64,000 nucleotides of DNA from Distichodus sexfasciatus (Eukaryota; Chordata; Actinopteri; Characiformes; Distichodontidae), in NCBI GenBank assembly GCA_032718565.1, contig JAVGVS010000055.1:1-64000 (forward strand). The letters are read 5' to 3'. The notes beneath the pieces were generated by a model, which was not told the origin of the DNA, ran no database searches, and saw only the letters and a program-made list of their open reading frames with translations. Of the stretch, positions 10,138 through 22,013 are shown one piece after another. The position numbers and the translations under genes are program-made. Numbering within the stretch: position 1 is the first letter of the stretch; each line of letters starts with the position of its first letter.

Positions 10138-11319
10138 AACACAGTCAGCGTTTGTGTGTGCTGCATCCGAGACGACAAATATTACCCAGAAATCAAAGCT
10201 GTCACTCTGTACTTTGGCCTCATTCAGTCATTTTATGAATGCACCAAGGAAAAAAAGAGAAAATAAGCAATTTCACTTCACTGTCTCAACACTTATTGCT
10301 TTTCAACGTGCTACCAAGCCGCTTCATGTCCTTGAGAGAACCACAGCGCGCAAAGGAATTCCAAAACAGATTTCGCAATGATCATTATTCACCCATTTTA
10401 TATTTTTCCAGGCGGGCTCACTTCAGTGACAACACAGACAAACAGAGATGCTGAAATTTGCACGTCATTTGCACACAATTCACCAAAAATAACCAGGCTC
10501 CAAGCATCCCACCCCCCTCACAAAAAAAAAATACATGCAGGGTGAAGCAGGAACGTTAATGGGTTTTTTTAGCGGCGTAGAAGCATGAGGGCTAAACTTA
10601 GACCTGCAAGGTGAGAAAGTCAGAAAGTCAGAGTTTGGAGCTGAGCGGCGGAGGTGAAGAAGAATGGAGGCGGCCAGGCAGCAGACGCATTGCTGGAGGC
10701 TGAGGCGGAAACAGCGGCGGCAGTCGGAGGAACGGAAGAATGAATTATAAGCTGGAGGAAGAGAAGGTGGTTCACTTTATGACACCAGGCAATCTGTAGA
10801 GAACTAGTCGCAGGGAAAATGGAGATGGGAATGGCACAGTACGGCAGACGGACATACAGTAAAGCGAACAAACAGACAAAGGAAAGGTAATAGGTAGGGC
10901 ATACCTGTGTATTGAGCTGCTCCTGCATTAAAGGAAAAAACAAGGAGGGAAGGAAAGAGAAAGAGGAGTTAGCAAACAAAAAAGACCCATAAAACCCAAG
11001 TGCAGGTGAACAAGCAGGAAAAAGCCCAACAGAAAGAGTCAAAAGTGGGGCTGATTATAGAGGTCACCAAAATGGCAACATGATGGATCATATTAATAGG
11101 CATAAAATAGGCATAAATCACAGGTAAAATCAATATTTTCACAAATGTAATCAGGAAAATCATAGAACAGGTGATCTTAATAAAGTTGAGAATGTCATAA
11201 TACATAGTTTTTTTTTTTTTATGACAAACAATAAATTGGTGTCTTGATATTATCGGCCGATAGAGGATAAATGCAAATAAACAGCCATTAGAAAGTGAAG
11301 AAAAATGCCATTAGAAAAA
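10138..11319. other. Single-copy-looking sequence
   Basis: No gene or known repeat. It contains a C8/A9-like tract (10510-10531) and a T13 run (near 11208-11220). The 140-codon minus-strand frame (10620-11042) is hydrophobic by composition with no motif I recognise. Confidence 0.4.
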
Positions 11320-11425
11320 TGACTATTTGTCACGGCAAACACACCACATGACTTCACACAGGGCTTACAGTTTGCTCACAAGTAGCTCAGTGGTACCTTT
11401 ACCAGTGCAGGATTTGAACAATTAA
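11320..11425 (-). mobile_element. SINE-A fragment with internal deletion
   Basis: 'atgactatttgtcacggcaa' matches the tail block, then 'tttgctcacaagtagctcag' and 'ggtacctttaccagtgcagg' match the head-proximal part. The middle 'ggagcagtgggcagct' block is missing. Confidence 0.65.
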
Positions 11426-11426
11426 G

Positions 11427-11567
11427 TAGGGTGACCTCTTTTCCCTGGACATATCCTCTTTTAAGACCTAAAAAAATGCATCTGAGATTTTTTTAAATCG
11501 TCCGGGATTTCATTCTACCTCAGCTTCAAACATTCTTACATTGGATTTGCACTGCATTTCCCTGAGG
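11427..11567 (+). mobile_element. DNA transposon fragment ('agggtgacctctttt' end)
   Basis: 'tagggtgacctcttttccct' and 'ggacatatcctcttttaaga' resemble a common teleost repeat end (from memory). Only one copy is present in this window, so the call rests on recall alone. Confidence 0.35.
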
Positions 11568-11698
11568 CAGGGGCAAGCAACTCCGGTCCTGGAGGTTTTC
11601 AATTCAACTGGACTTTGGAACATTCACACCTGGTCCCAGGTAGATAACCACTAGAAGAGATTGATCAGTTAGAATGGAAAACCTCCAGGACACCTGTT
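11568..11698 (+). mobile_element. Element F copy 1 (hAT-like MITE), right end lost
   Basis: Starts 'caggggcaagcaactccgg' and contains 'tcctggaggttttcaattc' and 'ggaaaacctccagga'. The copy at 13905-14067 shows both terminal repeats; this copy lacks the right one. Confidence 0.65.
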
Positions 11699-12582
11699 GG
11701 CTTTTTGTTTATGGTCTTAAAATGACATTTTACTCTAAAAATAGTGAAGTAATAGTAAGAACCATATCCTCTCAAATTTATTATCTATATACAAACTGTA
11801 TACTCTGCACTTCAATATCCAAGAAATCTTTTTCATCATCTTAAATGAGAAAAAATGGCTGCAAAGTGGATGCAAACAGGACAAAAAAAAAACATTTCAG
11901 GTCATTTTTCTGCTGGACGCACCTAGCCCAGTACCATTTCACACCATATCGTAATCAGCTGATAATATAGAAGTCATGAATTTTAAACTGGCAAGAGAGG
12001 AGCCCGGCGTGAAACCTCCCAGAGAATATTACCTTAACGCGTCCGGCTGCTTTCTGCCAGCGCCGTGCGGCCCGAAACTTCATTAATTACAGCGTGTCAA
12101 CAGCACCTGGGCCTGGATTTTATTTTACCCCTCTTCCGCTCTCCTGCCGCTGCCACTGCCGCCAATCTGGGGCTAATGCACTGCCCCTGGAATCCGCAGT
12201 GCCGCTTTAAAAAGCACTTATGGCCAAAGAGAGAGCGGATGAATTGCTCAGAGTCAGATTCTGATTAGAAAACCAATTTCCTCCTTCGCATTTTTGCCAA
12301 ATATCCGTCCTGCCTCCGCGCTAATTATCGCTCTTGCTTTAATATGCAGGGACCGGGAAGTCATAGCACACTGAGGCAGAGACTGGATTTGCCTCCTCTG
12401 CTCCAGCTCTGTCATGCGGATGCTATTGAACCTGACCGCTGCTGGCCGAGATAACCGCAGTGGTGCGCGTGAGATAGCATTAGAGAAACCCGTGATGTCA
12501 TAGGTCTTTCCGACCACAAAAAACGATCTCCCGGCGGGGCCCCGATCTATGGTGGCGTCCACACAAGGGCAAGGGTATAAAT
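11699..12582. other. Single-copy-looking block, GC-richer from 12000
   Basis: 11699-11960 is AT-rich with an A9 run. 12000-12582 is more complex, with CpG-containing words and ATTA words ('gcgctaattatcgctcttgc', 'catttttgccaaatatcc'). It has no repeat structure or supported reading frame and could be a conserved element. Confidence 0.3.
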
Positions 12583-13730
12583 CCACCAGGCACTGTGTTA
12601 AAAACCACAGCTGTCCTTCAGCAGGCTTAGCGGAGACCTGGAGGGTGAACTAGGAATGGGCTGGTGTAGAATTTCACCTTCAGTGGTAGATCACCACATT
12701 TACAGCATTTATCAGATGCTCTTCCATTCTCCTTTTCCTATAATTACCAAGACTGTTTCCCTCGAGCTGCCCTAACCCAATGATGGTAGTTCTGGACATT
12801 AGGATAGAGCTTGACTTAAACTCTTGGGCCATAGCTAAGTATCCAACAACTAGGCTTTAACCAAACCAAAACTCCCAGGTGATACATAGTAGTGATCTCT
12901 CGCTCCCTAGCCAAAAATTGTACCACTAGGCTTCACATGCCACAAAAAATTCCAAGAGGTCATGAGTTGGAATCGGGGTCTGTCCTACTTCCAGCTGTAC
13001 CACCATTGAGTACCGGAGCAAGATCCTTAACCCCAAGTTGATCTTGGAAGAGCTGTCATTTCAGCATCCATGCAAAGGCATGGGTTAATCTACCTCATGC
13101 AGGGTTAAAAACTACAGCTGCCCTTCAGTGGACCTAGATAGGACAGCATTACATCTACCACAGTATGTCACTATGGTCTTGCTCAAGGGATCAATGATGA
13201 CAGTGCTGATGGTAGAACAGAGCCAGGCTCCAACCGATGATCTCAACCCATGGTCTACAGCTTAGTCTCCTTACACTAGGCCTCAACCACCCCAATAACC
13301 CCAAGAGATTAATGAGTTGAAGTGTGGATCTATACTACCTCCAACAGTGCCCCGCTTGGGCCCTGAGTAAGACCATTAATCCCAATGGCCCTTGGAGAGT
13401 GCTGCATTCATTTAAGGGCATGGGGACAAATCCACCACACATTGTGTTAAAAACCACACATGTCCTTCAGCAGTCTTAGCTAAGACAGCATATCATCTCC
13501 CACATTTCAGTGTGACTTTGGTCTTGCTCATGGGCTCAGTGGTGGTACAAGAGAGTCAGACTTCAACCCTCGACCTCTTGGTGAATACCTTAGTATCCTA
13601 CCACTAGGCCCCAAACACGCCAACACCAACAAGAAGAAATGGGTTGAAGTCTAGAGCTATTCTACCTCTATCCTATGGGGGTCTAAACAAGACCCCTGGG
13701 GCTGGTCTCCTGAACATGGATTAAATCTAG
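12583..13730. repeat. Foldback array: tandem units each holding oppositely oriented SINE-L copies
   Basis: The marker 'tgttaaaaaccacagctgtc' (12594) recurs in variant form at 13103 and 13443, followed by 'cttcag-ag-cttag'. After each marker comes a minus-strand SINE-L (12695-12862, 13155-13292, 13500-13612) and then a plus-strand SINE-L (12935-13075, 13297-13420, 13618-13720), head to head. Marker spacing is about 510 and 340 bp. A head-to-head SINE pair has apparently been duplicated as a unit. Confidence 0.65.
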
Positions 13731-13879
13731 TCTTGGACTAAACTGCAGACACAATGGAGATTCACCAATGAAATTCAAAGATAGTCTACAGTAGGCTCAG
13801 GCTTAATCATTGCTTAGGAAATTGGCCCTTAAAGTTGTACTTTTCTATTAAGTCTGGTAAGTGATCTGATATTTATTGA

Positions 13880-14105
13880 AATATTTACTAAGATTCAAAC
13901 TCAACAGGGTGGGGCAAGCAACTCTGGGACCTGGAGGTTTTCCATCCTAGCTAATCAGTCTCTTCTGGTGGTTATCTACAAGAGACCAGATGTGAATGTT
14001 CTGAAATCCAGCTGAATTGAAAACCTCCAGGATACCAGACCTCCAGGACCGGAGTTGCCTACCCCTGGTGTATAAGCATCTTGCCACTAGGTCACAACTA
14101 CAAAC
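13880..14105 (-). mobile_element. SINE-L fragment interrupted by element F
   Basis: 'aagattcaaactcaac' before the insertion and 'ataagcatcttgccactagg' after it are successive parts of a minus-strand SINE-L head. Confidence 0.5.
13905..14067 (+). mobile_element. Element F copy 2 with both ends
   Basis: Starts 'cagggtggggcaagcaactc'. Its right end in reverse complement is 'caggggtaggcaactccgg'. It contains 'ggttttccatcctagctaa' and 'attgaaaacctccagg'. No convincing 8-bp target duplication remains. Confidence 0.7.
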
Positions 14106-14284
14106 ATTCATTGCTACATTGCTAAACAAAGCTAATATCCACAAGCTAATGTTTATTCCCAGTAAGAGAGTTGTAATAATAGCAATTAGTCATGTTATCT
14201 GAAGCAGCAGTGGAGCTTAACATTAGCTAATATTCTTAGCTTTAGTTAGCAACTAGATGATAAGCTATACTATCTCACCCTTGC

Positions 14285-14412
14285 AGCATTGCCTACCAAC
14301 ACTGGTCCCCTGAGCAAACCCCCTTAATCCCAAGTTGCTCCAGGGAGATTGTCTCTGAAATTAGGAAATGGAAGCTGCCTCGGATTGAGACTTTCTGCTA
14401 AATGCTGAAATG
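14285..14412 (+). mobile_element. SINE-L fragment
   Basis: 'cccctgagcaaacccccttaa', 'cccaagttgctccagggaga' and tail-like 'ctttctgctaaatgctgaaa' place it in the family. The tRNA head is largely gone. Confidence 0.6.
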
Positions 14413-15560
14413 TGTTGTATGGCAGTAGATAATACATCACACTGCCCAGTCTGACATCAACTAGCATGTAAACTAGTATTACAACATCCGCTAACCCTAA
14501 CCGCTCAAGTATGTGTAGAGAATGTGTGTGGCCAGGAGCTGCGTGGCTGTTTGAGAATTCATGACATGGGGCTAAGTGCAGAACAGTAACCAGTTGAGGT
14601 CTGTGGGGGAGCAAAGGGCCGCCCTGGAAATCAGCCGGCCACACCAACGGCTCCAGTCACGTTAAGTAAATGCCAAACGTCATAAGAATAATGTGGCACT
14701 GGCTTCTGAACCCTGGGGCCTGCAGTGTTGGACGTGTGTGGCGGGGGGTGTTTAGCGGGTAGGCAGGGGGGCCGGCTCAGTCTTTCAAGGGCCCACCCAG
14801 TCCGAGCGAGACATGTCAGTGTCGCCGCTTTGCACTCGTAGCACCCCTCCTGAGGTGAGGTTAAACGCTCCGACCAGAGCGATGCATTAAACATGAGTTA
14901 GCCCGCACGAGAGCAGCTCCCTACTCCAAAACGACAACGGCATTAACTTGGGGGTCAGAGCACGCCGGCTGAATTAATGAAGCCCGCTGCTCCCCTTTAG
15001 GTTTTCCATCAGGCCGAGTGCACTTCAGGCGAGCCGCCTGGTCACAAGATACACGGGCAGACGCGCTATCATCGCCAGAGTGCTGATTAATAAAGGACAG
15101 AGTGCTGAAAAAAACCTGATGAAAGACAGCAGGCAACACACGGTCATCATTAGTATCATAATTACCATTAAAGAATAACATGATCATTTCAGGGCCTGGG
15201 ATAAACATCTCTCGTTACTACCTCCTTGTGACTCAGTTTTGGACAGAGATTGGCCGCTCATCCCTTTTGGTGCTGCGGCTCTCTGTAACAATTAGCAAGG
15301 TCCTCGCCACAGTTAAATAGCCAGGCCAAGGCCAGAGAGTAACCACAACCCATTTCACACCAAGCAGTCGGTCATAGTGCGGTTCCCAGCCTCACACCAT
15401 GAGGAGGCGGAGAAAGAAGGAGAGGAGAAAAGAGACACTGTACTCTCTGGAAGTGCTATCCTGGCGCTATTGGCAAGGCTTTAATGGCAAATTTGTGGCC
15501 CGTGGGGTGTTAATTTTGACACGATAGAAAGTGTGACGTTAAAAACATGACTGTAAATAG
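14413..15560. other. Single-copy-looking block, candidate conserved non-coding elements
   Basis: Long stretch without repeats. 14930-15200 is notable for ATTA words in complex sequence ('gctgaattaatgaagcccgc', 'agtgctgattaataaaggac', 'tcataattaccattaaag'). The small frames have no recognisable product. Confidence 0.3.
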
Positions 15561-17551
15561 CTTGTAAGAGCAGCTCTTTGAGTTTCTGCCATCAAAGGCT
15601 GAAATAAAAGATGGGAAAAGAAAGCCTTGCACTTCCAAGCGCCTTGAAGCACTGGAGGGAAAATTAGATGACTTCACGGAAATCATTCACAACCAGCTTC
15701 CAGAGGTCAGGGCTCTTTTTCTGCCACCATGCCGTGCCATTTTTTGGGGCACTGGGAGCAGCCGCAGATCCAAGACGGCCTGCAAAAAATCTAGAGAGCA
15801 AAGCTCTCCCGGTCACCACCACCACTGCTTAGACAGAGAGGACTGGAGCAAGAGTCTACACCTGAACCATAACAGGGAGGGATTTATGGTCTGTCTGCTG
15901 GGCTGTGATTAGACACCACTGCTGCCACTCTGATAAGCTCCTCATTGATGGGAATATTCACCCCAGCGTCCTCGAGCCACCTCGCAGGAGGGAGGCAAGA
16001 GAGAAGGGAGAGACAGGGAGGAAGGGAGGGAGGGAGGGAAAAAGAGAAGGGTCACCTCCTCCAGTATCCACAACCTCCATCAGCCTATGACTTTCAAGCG
16101 ACTTTTGAGGTTTCCGGCAACTTCAAGAGCACTTATTAAGAGATGCCACCCCGTCTGCACGGAGGCTAAAACCCCAGCCGGTAATCCAGCTGGTTTGAAA
16201 CTCGATGTGTCTGAGGCGCCCTGCCTCCTTTCACCATTCCGAATAATCTTAGGGGGATTCATTTCCTCCCATTGTGGGCCGCCTGGCACAGGAATGCGAC
16301 AATCCATGAGAATCTAGCGAGTGCAAACCAATAGAGTGGCTGCTAACCTGCCAAAGGGTCTGGCCTTTTCAAATCGACTCTCCAAACCAGCTTCCCGACG
16401 GGTGGCAAAAATCTAGCTGTTGTGAGAGCGCATCTATTCAAGCATTCGCCGCAGCACACAAGCAAAGACACACAAACACACACAACCTACAGTTCAAATG
16501 GGACCCGCCGGGCCTTGGCGTAATTAAAAGGTGAGAAGAGTGCAGTCATATTTCCACCTCAAAGAGAGACCGGTTAAGAAGGGCGGCAGGTTTTTTGTGG
16601 CCCGGTCAATACACCATTGACAATTTTGCTCGATCGTGTTTTTCGGAACACCAAAGACCATTTGACCGTACAAGAAGATTTACAAACCACAGCATATCTC
16701 CCACAGTAGGGGGAAAGCCAATCTATGATACGAATCTCATTGCCAATCCCCATCACATAGGTGACATTTACGTTCCTTGGCCAAGCTACATCATCATAAA
16801 AAATGACTAGAAATTCCACAGTTATCATAAGGACGGAGCTGGAGATCGGACACTGTGGAGAATTAAAGGCAGTTATGGATGAGTACCGCGCAGGCGAACT
16901 TAAGGACGTCTGCTGCTCACTCAGAAATGTGATTTTAGCTCTTGTCTGATAGCATCACACTGGATATGTCTTCCTTGTGGCCTCACGTTATTTATCTTGT
17001 GATGTCAACATAACAAAAGTGATCTTGCAATCATGATGCTTTCACCTGTGATATTACCCCAGGTTGAGCATCTTCTCTATACATCATCATCACAGACCGA
17101 CGCATTCAATTCCGTCTGATCTTGGACTGTCAAGAGCAGAAATTGCAGTAGGTCCGTTAGTGTATTTGTCTCTCAAGGCAGCAGCTCAGAGATTTCCAGC
17201 TTTATCACGGAAAAACGATAGTGACCCTGAACGTGTCGTTCTGTTTCACTGAAAGTCGACGTGAAGGTCCGGAACGTCTTCATGGTTCCGGGAGGTTACG
17301 TTTGAAAGACGGTGGCTAAATGCCTTGTGACTTGCCAGACAAATGTTTAGCTATATACAGTTAATCCTGGATTGCTCTGCCGTGACAGGGGAAGACGGCT
17401 AGTGAACTAAGGAAAACGCAGCCGGTTCTTGAGAAATCTGTCTGATACAACATCACTTACTCTGATTTAAGGGTTGTTGGATAGAGTTCAAGAATACATG
17501 CTTCCCACTCAAATATTTTTTGCAGCTTATTAAATCGCACAAACATACTCC
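15561..17551. other. Single-copy-looking block
   Basis: No repeats except a GGGA purine run (16008-16045) and a loose CACA stretch near 16460-16490. 16080-16870 is complex, balanced sequence that could be regulatory. No exon is supported. Confidence 0.3.
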
Positions 17552-17622
17552 ATCTTTCTTTTTTCCCCCTACTTCTCTTCCTCTCTCTTTCTCTTTCTCC
17601 CTCCCTCCCTCCTCTCTATATA
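17552..17622. repeat. Pyrimidine-rich tract
   Basis: Almost pure C/T on the plus strand, built from TCTC, TTTC and CCCT words. It is followed by a short TATATA stretch. Confidence 0.85.
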
Positions 17623-17635
17623 TTCTCAGAAGTTC

Positions 17636-17702
17636 ATTTACAGTGTTCCAGTATCTGTACTTTACTTGAGTAGGTTATTTTTTTGGAAACATGACCTTCA
17701 CT
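17636..17702 (+). mobile_element. hAT-like element 1 fragment
   Basis: 'agtatctgtactttacttga' and 'ggaaacatgac-ttcact' match 4919-4972 of hAT-like element 1 in the same order. No ends remain. Confidence 0.6.
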
Positions 17703-17992
17703 TGTATGACACAGTGGCACAGTGGTACTGGGTAGGAACTCGGGTCGGCCATAGGGCCTTTAGGAGTGGAGTCTGCCTGCTCTCGCCGTATTCGCGTGGG
17801 CTTCCGCTGGGGTGCACTGGCTTCCTCCCACAGTACAAATAGCATGCAATATAGGTTAATTGGCGATGCTAAACTGGCCCCGTAAGGTGTGAATGTGAGT
17901 GTGATTGTGTGAGTGTGCCCTGCGGTGTGTTGGCGCCTGCCCAGGATTGGTCCCGGCCTTGCGCCTGTGGTTCCCGGGATAGGCTCAGGGTT
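17703..17992 (+). mobile_element. SINE-T copy, decayed
   Basis: Order is as in the 7052 copy: 'cagtggcacagtggtactgg', 'ggagtctgcctgctctcgcc', 'gttaattggcgatgctaaac', 'ccgtaaggtgtgaatgtgag' and 'ttcccgggataggctcaggg'. The B box is no longer recognisable. Confidence 0.75.
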
Positions 17993-18109
17993 CAGCTCGA
18001 CCAATCCTATAGGTGCCGCAATGTGGAAAATGTGAGCATGAAGGAAATGCATTCAGTATGCGTACATATGCATTACATTTAGTAAACTACATTTGGTTCA
18101 GTCTGATTT

Positions 18110-18248
18110 TTTTGTTGATCTGCCACAGTCAAACGGGAAAAGTAGTTAAAAAAATTGAATTGTGAATCTCTTATTAATTGTGAATCGATATGTGAGCCTA
18201 AGAATCGGAATCGAATTGTGAGTTTTTCTGAATCCTGCTCCCCTAGAT
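18110..18248 (-). mobile_element. Element G fragment (CACGATTCAG family)
   Basis: The reverse complement reads 'ggattcagaaaaactcacaa', 'tcgattccgattcttaggct' and 'cacatatcgattcaca', in the same order as the start of 34134-34590. It is truncated internally. Confidence 0.6.
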
Positions 18249-18690
18249 AACAGGAAGTAAAATAATGGTGATGTGATCCGGGGGTGCGTCCGTAGCGGCC
18301 CATACTCTTGGATTCACGCAAACAAAGTGGTTGTGGAGAAAAAGAGCTTTTGTACAGCTAAGGCCGCTTTCGATGCCGCTCACGTCACACCTCCACCACC
18401 TGAGTAAGGAGTTTCAGAGAGCTTAACCACGTATCGACTAACACTGGGACTTCAACGCATCGCTAATTGGGCCAACACGTAGCCTGAATATCTTCTAGGA
18501 AAGGTAACAAGCACATGGAAAGAATCAACGCTGGTCTAACGCGAGGCAAAAAACCCCAAGCGCTTAGTAATTAGCGCGCTAAACGCTAAATACCCACTTA
18601 AAGGAATGAGGCCATTTAAAAAGTAAAGGAGTAGGGACCAGGAATGTGGCGGTGTTTGGGAACTACGATGTATTAGTGCCAGTGAGGATG
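18249..18690. other. Single-copy-looking sequence
   Basis: No repeat or gene recognised. It includes a GC-richer part near 18270-18420. Confidence 0.4.
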
Positions 18691-19165
18691 AAAAAAATGG
18701 AGCTGAGGGAGGGGTAAAATCAGAATAAAACCAGAAATTTGGAGATTAAAGTCAAATACATTGTAAAATCATTAATTTGCAAGAAAACTCTGAAATGTAG
18801 GAAATTTTCTTGCTAATTTGTGACTTTAGGTAATATCTGACTTCTTTACCTCAGTTTTGTGAGAATGATTTTGTGAATTTAGTCTTAAAAAGAGTCAAAA
18901 AAAAATTTTTAATAAGTCAAAGATTTACAAGAATAAATCCTCAAAATGATCTCAGACAGTGGATTTCTATTTAAGGAGTAAATTTATAAGAACAAAATCA
19001 CATTCATGAGAAAAAGTCAGATATTCTCTGAGACATTTCGAAAAATATATTTTTTCTTTACACTCTCATAACATCTGTGTTCTTTTCTCGTAAATGTGCT
19101 TTAATATCAGAATTTCTGACATTTTAAGAATTTTTCCTTAGCTTCAGTTTTAATCAACAATTTTT
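18691..19165. repeat. Degenerate AT-rich minisatellite-like tract
   Basis: Recurring words such as 'aagtca', 'tctga-a', 'tgagaaaaagtcagatattc' and 'aatttgtgacttta' at irregular spacing on both strands suggest an old short-unit array built on an 'aagtcagaatttctgag'-like word. Unit boundaries cannot be fixed by eye. Confidence 0.45.
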
Positions 19166-20799
19166 TAAATCTACGTTAAAGCAGGGAACAGCAAAGAGAG
19201 ATAGAAAAAACGATTTTGAAACGATGCGTCAGTCACATATTTTTTTTAAAACGAGTGTCCTTCAGTTGGCACAAAAGCGCGGTACCTTGGGCGGCAAAAA
19301 AAATCAATATCGCGCTCCGAACAATGAACTCTGCAGCGAAGGCGAAGAGCCCGCTCTTTACGCGCTTTGTGTCGACTCAAAAAAAAAAAAGGGCTATTAC
19401 GGCAAGCCGAAAAGGTCAGCGACGTGAAGGAGGTGGGGTCACGATCACAGTAAATATATAAACAAAATAACAGAACCTCTAACATTGAGTTAAATAAATA
19501 AATAAATAAATAATAGAATGGAGGAGGACGAGGTTGCGCGTCATGTCGAGGTGAACCGTTTTTGTGCGAGGAATAAAATAAAATATAAAACTTTGGTTGG
19601 AGCACAGTAGCAGATGCGGAGCGAGGCTGAAACGGCTTTCGCTTTGGCTTTGGCCAGAGGTCATTTCCAACATCTTTCATGCTCTCTCTCTCTCTCTCTT
19701 CCATGCCGCACAAAATAAATAAAGAAATAAATGAATAAAAAAGGCGGCAGACGCGCAGGCCGACCGGAGTCCCTACCGGAGGCGGGGGGTGAGAATTTTT
19801 ACGGTCTCCGGCGTCTATTCACCGGACGCATTACCGAGAGGCTCGTTTTGTCCAAACATTCTCATGAAATTCGGGGGAGAAATGACCACGCTTGGTTGCA
19901 GAGAGACTACACAATGCACGCATCCCTTCTCCCTCCATCACTCCCTCCTCCTCCTCCTCCTCCCTCCATCCCTTTCTCTCTAAGACCCGGCTTTCTACTT
20001 AATTAAATCAGCCCGCTCCTCATATCAGATGTTCTTTGATGGAATACTAAAACATATCCATTCTCCTAATGCCATTACAGAGAGCAGGGCAGAAGAAGGG
20101 GGAGAAGAAGAAGAACGATTTAATCCCTGGGAATCGGCTCCAACACAAAAGAAAAGAAAGCTGCCGGTCTGCCATTAGTTACTTTTTTTATTTCAGTTTT
20201 ATTTATTTATTTTTTGGCTACTAAGATAGCGGCTCCGAGCTTTTCCAGCGCGCTGACAGACGTGACAAACCCAGACTCTGACGTTCAACATGATCCCCGC
20301 CATCTCTCTCTTTCTCTCGTTACAGTACGGGAGGAGAATGAATGACGTCTGACACGGCAGAGACAGCAACGACGCTTAGAAAAGAAAAAGAAAAGAAGTG
20401 GGGCTTCCAAACGAGCGGGACACCACCATCAGAAAGGAGCTAAAAATAAAAAAGTGAGGGGCTCCCGGTTCGGCGGCTGAGGCGCCACTTCGTCGGGATC
20501 CTTGTGGCTTTGATACGGAGTCGGAGCTGCTGAAAAATCCCAAAAAATAAGCGATTTGCACTGTGACAGGAGCTGCCACCTCCATCCATTCCTGCACGGA
20601 ATTCTGTGTCGTTCTGCCAGCTTTCAGAGACAGTCCAGAAAAAGTCCAGGTTCGGGAAGTAAAAACGGTACAACACGTTTTAAATTTCCCACCGAAAAGA
20701 GACGAGAAGGAAGAGCGGAATTTGGTCTAGTTAAAGGAGAAGCCGATTTGATAAAAGACAGTGACTAGCGTTGAATAACAGTTCATTTCCTTTAGCCTG
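19166..20799. other. Single-copy-looking block with microsatellites
   Basis: Contains (AAAT)n at 19491-19513, (CT)n near 19684-19700, AAAT/GAAT runs near 19710-19742 and a CTCC tract near 19925-19975. 20000-20350 is complex and non-repetitive ('taattaaatcagcccgctcc'). The 155-codon minus-strand frame at 19246-19713 crosses two of the microsatellites and is not coding. Confidence 0.4.
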
Positions 20800-21250
20800 T
20801 TGGCATCACTCACTAGAGCCCCTTTAACAAAGTTGAAAAGACTTTACTCATTGTTAGCCCGATTAGCATCTCTGGTTCAAACGTGCGCAGCTGCAAAAAT
20901 ACTAACTTGCACTAAACTTTTGCTAAAAATAAGAAAAATTTATGCCAATGTTAGCTTTTGTTGGCCAGTCACCATTAACTTTCTTTTACCGTTAGCCCAT
21001 TAGCACTACTTGAGAGTGGCTTTTCACTAGCTTTCAGCTTTCGTTCGCCAGTCCCAGTTAACCTTCCTTTACCGTTAGCCCATTAGCACTACTTGAGAGT
21101 GGCTTTTCACTAGCTTTAACCAACTGTTAGCCTGAATTACATCTTTAGCTTAAGTGGCAGTTTGTGAAAAGTTTAAACTTTTTTTTCTGTAAGGTCCACC
21201 TCACAAAAATGGCAGTCCCCGTTAGCATCCGTTCACCAGAACCCCCTTAG
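20800..21250 (+). repeat. TTAGC-rich region with an 83-bp tandem duplication
   Basis: The block from 'ttttaccgttagcccattag' to 'tggcttttcactagcttt' occurs at about 20983-21033 and again 83 bases downstream. The copies are identical over about 50 bases. 'gttagc' and 'attagc' words recur through the region. Confidence 0.75.
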
Positions 21251-21450
21251 TGCAACTTGAGAGTGTGCACCTTTCATGAAGTGAAGAGACTTGTGAAAGA
21301 AAATGCAGTAATGCTAAAAAGTTCATCCTGGCACCATACGCTTCTCATGAACTTTTGTTCATTCAACATTCAGCACCTTTGGCAGATTATCCCTTAGAGA
21401 GCTACACTTTGGGAAAAACTCTTTCCAACTGCCAAAACTTGGGTACAGTG

Positions 21451-21928
21451 AGGGCCTGTGTCCACCAAACGCGCTTTTTCTGCTGGCAGCGCCTATTTTT
21501 AATACAAATCCTAAGAGCTTCAGTGTTCAGAAGGTGGAAACGTTTTTAACCGCAGCACTCCGAGTGCTTTAAGTTGAAATCTGTTCAAATGTTACAACAG
21601 CGCTATGCTCGTCAATATCGCTTCACTCTTGCTAGCCAATCAAAATCGAGGAAGGGGCGGGACATATAAATCGGAGGTACTCTCCCACCTGTTTACTTGT
21701 ACGGCTTTTTTCTTGTGCCCAATCTCGTCTAGAAGACTGTCGTGACTGTCTAGTTCAAACGCTGCCGGCTGTCGGCTGAACTAGCAATATCAAAGAAACA
21801 CGTTGAAAGGACGAACGAACGCGGAAGTTCCCAATGTTGCTTTTCAGAACTTTTTTAGCAAAAACTAGCGCTGAGAGAAAGCGCAGAGAAAGTGCCATGG
21901 AAGTGAGGTTTTGACCGCTCTCAGCAAA
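21451..21928 (+). mobile_element. Element B copy 2, right terminus lost
   Basis: Starts with the intact terminal repeat 'agggcctgtgtccaccaaac'. It shares the 'gctggcagcgcctattttt', 'ccgcagcactccgagtgctt' and 'cttgctagccaatcaaaatc' blocks with the other copies, then 'gaagtgaggttttgaccgct'. The final inverted repeat is replaced by a C10/A9 run. Confidence 0.75.
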
Positions 21929-22013
21929 ACCCCCCCCCCAAAAAAAAACTGCCTAAATGTTGACCAATTCTCAAAATTCTTTCAATTTTGCATTCAAAAT
22001 TACATTTCATTAT

